Of a stretch of DNA of 64,000 nt, positions 58,102 through 64,000 are shown piece after piece. Origin of the DNA: Impatiens glandulifera. Lineage: Eukaryota; Streptophyta; Magnoliopsida; Ericales; Balsaminaceae. A model generated the notes under the pieces. That model searched no databases. It saw only the letters and a program-made list of their open reading frames with translations, and was not told where the DNA came from. The DNA is taken from assembly GCF_907164915.1 (NCBI RefSeq), contig NC_061867.1, positions 28,744,308-28,808,307 on the forward strand, written 5' to 3'. Both the position numbers and the translations under genes were made by a program. Positions within the stretch are counted from its first letter, which is position 1, and each line of letters starts with the position of its first letter.

Positions 58102-61100
58102 TGTAGACACCACATTTTTACACCCTAGATACCTAATAAAAAAACCCGACCCGAAATAATACTCATGTTTGTTTATTGAACCAGAAAAACAAAAATAGAA
58201 ACACCTCGTGGAAAACCAACCCAGAAAAGCTTAAAAGATAACGATCCAAAGGTCGAATTTCATAACGACTCTGTTTTCCCAACCCGTGACACATTCATGT
58301 TGTACGTTTTGAAAAATCTTGAATTTTGAGTGTAATATTACTATTTGCAAATTTGTGCAGAAATTGCTCGAAAAGAGGGAAAACAAGAGAACGGGTCAAC
58401 CCGAGTCAACCAGCCAACCGATGAGTAAACCCGGGTCAAAGAGGGATCAAGCACGTGTCAAGAAGAAGTGGAAAAGAGTAGACTGGTCTTCTAAAGTGGG
58501 AAAATTGGATTATTTGAAAAGTGGGTTATTTGAAAAGGGGATTAATGGAAAAGAAAATCAAGAATCCTTAAGTTTGAAGTCCCCATGGAGCTTCCATTGG
58601 AACTCTAGACTTCATGAATTTATCCCGGCTTCAATACTGGATGAAATTCAATGATCTTGGATGCTTTGAAAATAGAAATTAGTTCTCTTTCATATGGTGC
58701 AGCCCAATCTCCAATTGGTGCCCTAAATCTAGACGAAATTCGGTCATGAGTGGAAGGTGTTCCTGAAAGGTTTAAATCGAACACCCTTTCCCTTAAAAAT
58801 TCGTAACTTGATCTGTGCTTGATGATTTTGAATTATTCAAGTTGGGTTGGAAATATAACTCGCATATCTTTCCAATGGTACCATCCCTGAACCGTTATTC
58901 GAAGGTTAAGGCCCTCATTCGATCTGTACAACGGAAACAGTACTACCGATTCAAATCCAGGGAGCCAGTTGAAACTATGCCACACTTCTAAGCATCATAA
59001 CTTTTGAACCAATGATCCATTTCGAATGTATGAGCTACTGTTGGAAATCTTTTTGAATAAGCTCTCCAATTATATCAAGTATCTCTCCCAGTTCGTTACA
59101 TAACTCATCCCAGATTTCCCGTAGTGAAGATGGTACAAGAGCCGAAAGGATAAATAGTTGAAGAATTTGAAAATTCATAACTCGAGATATGAATGAATAT
59201 TTAGGCTAATTAAAAAGGAGGTTCATTATTATTATGTTGGGAATTTGTCATAAAAATTTCAAATCCATTTGATCCATGATGCGATCGGGGTGATTCATTT
59301 AATGTGAAGGTGCAAAGAAAAAAACTGGAAAAGGAAAAACGGAAAGGAAAAGGGAAAATATATTTTTTTCCAAGCGTACCCTCGACTTTATTCCATAATT
59401 CCAAATAGACCCCTGTGCAAAAGAAGAAGGGGACCGATCCATTGAATATTTGGGGGGAGGCAGTTTGAGATCAATTTGAGTTTTCTGGAGGGAGGTTCCA
59501 ATCCAGTTCTTGACAGAAAAAAAGAGTAGTTACTGAACTGAGAAGAGAGGTCGAACTCCATTGTTGAGGGGGAAGAACTCCATTTCATTTGTGAATTCGA
59601 TTCTTTCAGTCAACAAAAGGACGATTGCAGAACCTGTTGCTGTCCTGCAACAAAACGACGAAGAACAGCTGCGCTCACGGACGCCAGCTTTGTTTAACCT
59701 CGCTTGTCGCATGGAGGATAGATCGGCATTGATACAAAAATATAGCAAACACTGAAGAAACGAGCGAAGTCCGTCAATCCATCTGTATTTTTAAAATCGA
59801 TATGTTCTTCCAAACCTCTATTCCTTTGCTTCTTTACTGATTCATGTAATATTATGGACTCATGTAATCTCAAATTGTTGATTGGAGGCATCGGTTATGA
59901 ACACCAATGCCATTTATTCATTGAAAATCCACATCGCAAGCTGATTTCTTTCTTATTCTGATTGTAGTTTGAATATTCTTGTTTTCTGTAATTGGCACTA
60001 ATTGTTTGTTGTTAGATGTTGAATTAGGTTATATTAGTTTTGAGATGAGATAAGATTCATCCTTGAACCTGAATGATTAGTTCATATGTTCCTGTTGGAA
60101 AGGAAAATTAGAAATGCAAACTGTTCTTGTGATTCGTTGCTGCTGTAATCTGTTCAAATTGTGTCCATAACTTGCATTGGTTGTAGGCTTGCTTCAATCC
60201 ACTTGACAGTTGTTTGAGATTAGAATCGTTTAGGACATCGAATAGATTAGGAATTCCTTTGTTTCAGTTCAACAATTTCAACACATTTGAAACTGTTGAA
60301 TATTGATCGGCTGAAATGAAGAACACGCAAAGGGATTTTTGTTCTTGTTCTTCATTTGGTGTGGTTGTTTGTGGACAATCTGATTTGCAAACGGATCCCC
60401 AACGTACGACCGTAGTTGCGGAGGACGGGCGGACCGATGCGACTCACATGACCGCGACTTGGGAACGGGCGGAGATCCAGAAGTTCTTCGAAGGCGTCGC
60501 GGCTTGGTGTAGGAGTTGCGAGTTGAGCGGTTTGGATTTAGGATTAGCTAGACTTAGATGGCGAATCTCCAAGGGGAGCAGGCGGAGCTCCGGGCAAACC
60601 GAGCAGATTGTCGCGAGGGGATCTTCGAATGGAGGACGGTCGCAGGTGCAGGACGCCGGAGAAGTCGCCGGAAGAGAGCATAGGGCTGGCTGGATTTCTA
60701 GTTTCTTTTGTTATATTTCATTTCCTTCAACTTCTGTTGAAGTTTCAAAGAGGCCCCTGGGTCTCTTTTATTTTTAAATATACCTAAATACTTTAATTTC
60801 GAATTAATTATTTAATTCGAAATTAAAGTAGTCCTAAACTCTTTCCTTCCTTTCATTTGGACCCCTAAACTTTTTTATCTTAATTTAAACTTTAAAAAAA
60901 ACCAAAAATAAAATAAACCTAAGGTCATGTTTGTTTTTCAGTTTTCACAAACAACTTTAAAATGAGGATTCAAACGTCCAAACCACTTTCAAATTTTCTC
61001 AAATTTTCCCAAGAATTCAAAAGTACTATTTTCTTCAAAAATAATTTTTCTTGGAATATTTTTGGACCCGTTTGAAAAAATGTCTATCTTCGTAGTGTCA

Positions 61101-61910
61101 TGTCGGGAGTTTTATAACCCCGAAAATTCCAAACTCGATTCTTATGAGCTTCTAATAATATTTTTGACCATCATACGAATTTTTCTGGGAATTTTGGAAT
61201 TTACTTTTGAAAATGACTCGTTTTGATGTGTTGTGCTCGGAGTTCTCCTTTAACTCTGGAAATTTTAAAATGGGAAACACTTGGGACCTTGAGTTAATCC
61301 ACTCTCTTCTCTCCTTTGAGCAAAAGAATAAAATTCTAGTCCTCCAATCGAATTGTTATTCTCCTCATCTATTCTCATTTGATCCTTCTCGGGAATTCTA
61401 ATTGTCGTTTTTCTTTGAGAATGTTGCTCTATGCCTTGTAATGTTCTTTGATGCCTTTCAATGCCTTTTAATACTTTTCAATTCCTTATCCTTGTCAAAT
61501 ACCCCATGAATAGGATTATTCCCTTGCAAAATGATTAAGATTTTATCACACAAGCAAATGAGTTCTGAATTTAGAACGAAAACGTAATAATCTTTCAAAC
61601 ATCATATGGCCAATTACTTAGGAGTAGAGACTGTCTGTAAAGACAGGCGTATAGGACATAGCGTTGTAGGCCCTTTCCTAATACGTAACCAAACACCGAA
61701 CTCTTAAAATAAATTTCTGATTTTTCTTTTCTGTAGTTTCTTTGGGAAGTAAATTAAAGTGGCGACTCTAAAGTCAATTAGATCGATACATTTGCGAGTG
61801 TATCGATTTAAAACCTGTACGGGACAATTCAATTCGATAAAGGGAGCGTATGCCAATTAAAAAGGGCATATGCGCCAGAAAATGGAAGGGAACGAAAATG
61901 AACGCGTACA
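58102..61910. mobile_element. 3.8-kb solo LTR, probably Tat/Ogre gypsy
   Basis: It begins TGTAGACACCAC, ends GAACGCGTACA, and is flanked by ACTAT and ACTGT (58097-58101, 61911-61915; one transition). Removing it restores the Copia-2 RNase H reading. No second copy of its ends occurs inside and there is no pol, so it is a solo LTR. The great length and the motif AGTGGCGACTCTAAAGTC (61759-61776) with GTACGGGACAATTC near the end recall Tat/Ogre LTRs. The 153-codon ORF at 60316-60777 sits in a locally GC-rich patch (60390-60680) and resembles no protein I know. Confidence 0.7.
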
Positions 61911-62077
61911 ACTGTCATCTTGTTCAAGATCATTTTAAACAAGGGTTTATTTTATCAAAACATGTATATTTAAAGGTTCAACAAGATGATATCTTTACCA
62001 AGCCTTTGGATCGTGGAGCTTTTTACAATCTTATAAACAAGATAAATTTGAAAGATATTCATTTTGAGGGAGGGATA
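61911..62077 (+). pseudogene. pol: Copia-2 RNase H, right piece
   Basis: CHLVQDHFKQGFILSKHVYL, QQDDIFTKPLDRGAFYNLIN, then DIHFEGG: the family ending (ADIFTK..L....F..L..KL...DI). It is followed by the purine tract GAGGGAGGGA and then, without any LTR, dispersed-repeat copy C. Confidence 0.8.
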
Positions 62078-62520
62078 CAAGTTTATCATACTTAGCACAT
62101 ACTCAAGACAATCAAAGACAAAATACATGTACTTAGCATAAACAATGTAAATTGAAGAAAAAAACCTACACAACTCAGTACAAAATAAAAATGAATTTTT
62201 CTTATTTCTTGTCCATTCATTTTATATGTTCATATCTATCCTGGTTCATCACATAACCTTTCTAGAATAGGATGACTTAACCAAACAAAAACAACAAATG
62301 ACTAAAATATGAAACTGACATTCTCTCCATTATCCTTTTTTATAATGATCTTGCTACATACTAAATGAAAAAATTATGAGTACTTACCTAGCTTACAAAA
62401 AGATTGAAGAGATCCACCAAAATTGGAGGGAGAGTTTTAACTCCAAAAGCCAGCAATCCTCTTGATAGCCCTCCCAAAACCTCCTATCATTTTTTTCTTC
62501 TTACCTTCCTTTTTTTAAGC
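62078..62520. repeat. Dispersed repeat, copy C
   Basis: Colinear with 16727-17190 of copy A (TATCTATCCTGGTTCATC, GAGTTTTAACTCCAAAAGCC). Its first ~100 bases repeat 22795-22895 of copy B on the far side of Copia-2. Confidence 0.78.
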
Positions 62521-63630
62521 GGCCTTTCTGACACATCTAGGACAGTCATTTGCCTCGAGCAAACTGAGGCTAGTCCTAATTTCGGAGTTTCTAAAGATTT
62601 GATGAAAGTTCGTCGGTCCGAAGCCTCCCATCCTTCAGCTTTTTTGTAGCGTCGTATAAAGAGTATTAAACATGCGAATAGTTCATTGGTCGTGTGGGAA
62701 AGGCCGAATATCTATTGGACCTTCGTCCTCCACTCTACCTAGAATCGCTAGAGATTCCTTTTGATCTTTTTCGGGTTTTTTTCTCGATCTAGTGGATCGA
62801 TCGTCGCTCTCGATCTCTCTTCTCTTCTCCTTTTCTCTTTTATTGCTCCCTCTCTTTGTCCTTTCATCACGTATAAGCGAACTGTTTTGTTACATGGGCC
62901 TGAAAGGGTTCAGATCACCAGTCCCAAAATTTGTTTTATTCTATTCTAAAACACCAAAACAATGTAATTTTAGTTAACATCAAATTTTTAACTTCGTTTA
63001 CTTTTATTGCTTTATTTCTCTATTCTCATTTCTATCTATCTCTCTATATTTTTTATCTATTAGGCCCGCCGATTAGCAGGGATATATAAGACCAGGATCT
63101 CACATACCGATTCTTCAAAGTCTTTAACAAAATTTCATGAAGTTCAAGATTTTCACGTCAATGGATGCGGAATCCTAAATTATTTTTGGTGAACACGTCT
63201 TCATGAGTTAAGCCTCGGGTAAATCTTATTTTTCAAAAAAAGTTTTAAGGTTTATTTGTTTACAAAATTTAGGGTTTATCATCTTAGAAAAAATTTGATA
63301 GGTTAAAATTAGGAACTCTGAACACTATTGTCCACAAATAAGCTGGTTATTCTAATTTTTTCATTTGTTCGGTGATAACCGACTAGAGTCGTTTCCAATT
63401 TTTTATTGTTACCTTTATTTGGTGAGCCTTGTCATATTTATAACATTTTACATAGCCTGATTGTTCTGCATCTTATATGTTATAATGATTTGAAAAACTT
63501 GTAGTAAATACTTTTTATGATTAGGGTATAATGAAACTTATTGTTGTAAAGAGTTTTCTGTATTAAATTTTAAGTTTAAGTTTTATTTTTCAATTGTTTG
63601 AATAATCATATTTTTGGTTTGTGTTATATA
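62521..63630. other. Unassigned single-copy-looking stretch
   Basis: 62521-62960 is less AT-rich than its surroundings (GGTCCGAAGCCTCCCATCC, GGACCTTCGTCCTCCACTC) and could be an organelle-derived insert or an old exon; I cannot identify it. 63000-63630 is AT-rich with no clear gene and may be the 5' region of the gene that follows. Confidence 0.35.
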
Positions 63631-63635
63631 GTATA

Positions 63636-63969
63636 ATGGAGTCCATGTGCTTATGTAGAAAAAGAACAATATTGGTGACTTCATGAAGGATACTAATTCA
63701 AGAAGGAGATTTTGGTCATGTCCTAATTGGCCGCTACGAGTATTAAATATATGTTGATAATTCTTATCTTGTAAGTTCGTAAATCTTTATTTTTGTATGA
63801 ATTATTTGGGCAGGGTTCTCAAGCATGTCGATTTTTTCAATGGTATGATCCAGAAATTTGTCAAAGAGCTAAAATTATTATACTTGGTTTGTTACGGCAT
63901 GTGAATGAAAAAGATGCCGAAATTAAAAAAGTGAAGGTTGCACTTGAAAAACTTAGATCAAGACAATAG
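63636..63969 (+). CDS. GRF zinc-finger protein, two exons, possibly frameshifted
   Basis: Exon 1 (63636-63739) starts ATG with CLCRKRTILVTS, then, in another frame, DTNSRRRFWSCPNWPLR. Exon 2 (63814-63969) reads GSQACRFFQWYDPEICQRAK followed by a short Lys-rich helix and TAG. A 74-bp intron (GTATTA...GGGCAG, 63740-63813) joins them in phase 0. Cys/Cys...RRFW.CPNW...CRFFQW is the GRF zinc finger (PF06839), a single-strand nucleic-acid-binding module that in plants often occurs alone in small proteins. One base appears missing near 63688 between the first Cys pair and the RRFW block. If real this is a pseudogene; otherwise translation may start at the ATG near 63690 without the first Cys pair. 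Confidence 0.72.
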
Positions 63970-64000
63970 AAATTATGTGTGGTAATTAATGTATTGCTAA

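Larger units (their letters stand above)
22897..62077 (+). mobile_element. Copia-2: old Copia element split by two insertions
   Basis: A short left LTR (about 180 bp), PBS, gag, protease and integrase lie at 22897-25867. RT and most of RNase H follow at 56555-58101, and the RNase H end lies at 61911-62077. The interruptions are the 30.7-kb array 25868-56554 (flanks TATTT/CATTT) and the solo LTR 58102-61910 (flanks ACTAT/ACTGT). The pieces join into the normal Copia order. No 3' LTR follows the purine tract GAGGGAGGGA; dispersed-repeat sequence begins at once. Its gag type differs from the Sireviruses here. Confidence 0.8.

Noticed and set aside
60316..60777. 153-codon ORF as a host gene
   Set aside because: It lies inside a solo LTR, has no recognisable domain and no splice or homology support.

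Overview
This window is plant nuclear DNA made almost entirely of retroelements. There is no operon or ribosome-binding-site logic. What is visible is plant LTR retrotransposons primed by initiator-Met tRNA (TGGTATCAGAGC primer sites), Sirevirus-like Copia elements, Ty3/gypsy gag-only elements, a CACTA DNA transposon, a hAT-type MITE, AT microsatellites and intron-containing plant gene pieces (HR-like lesion inducer, 20S proteasome beta-2, GRF zinc finger). The mix fits a eudicot with many retroelements. The family of the extra Sirevirus gene reminds me of predicted proteins common in Gesneriaceae/Lamiales, but that placement is only a guess.

Layout. 1-168: tRNA-like fragment. 169-4344: gag-only gypsy element (TR-GAG-1) with a four-fold 405-bp duplication of its LTR tail, primer site and gag start. 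4345-6344: truncated Sirevirus-type LTR carrying a hAT MITE. 6345-7061 and 16467-17220: copy A of a dispersed repeat, split by a 9.4-kb Sirevirus-like element (7062-16466) with decayed gag, pol and an extra 3' ORF. 17221-18700: mostly unassigned. 18700-19074 and 22309-22896: copy B of the same repeat, split by a second gag-only element (TR-GAG-2, 19075-22308). 22897-62077: an old Copia element (Copia-2) broken by two insertions. The first is a 30.7-kb minus-strand tandem array (25868-56554) of four LTRs and three pol-less Sirevirus bodies. The second is a 3.8-kb solo LTR (58102-61910). Array body II itself contains a 4.55-kb CACTA transposon (39653-44206). 62078-62520: copy C of the dispersed repeat. 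63636-63969: a small GRF zinc-finger gene or pseudogene.

How it fits together. Every retrotransposon gene here is broken by stops or frameshifts, so none looks autonomous now. Two lineages, the gypsy TR-GAGs and the minus-strand Sirevirus bodies, kept gag and cis signals but share the loss of reverse transcriptase, so they probably moved using enzymes from relatives. The Sirevirus relatives carry an unusual gene after the pol position. It has its own TATA box and leader, a conserved N-terminal domain and, in the minus-strand family, a coiled coil and a C-terminal RGG box. The CACTA element carries two adjacent captured host genes with introns: a DoxX-like HR-lesion gene whose exons 2-5 remain in phase, and a complete but broken proteasome beta-2 gene. 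Paralogous empty sites inside the window confirm three of the insertions.
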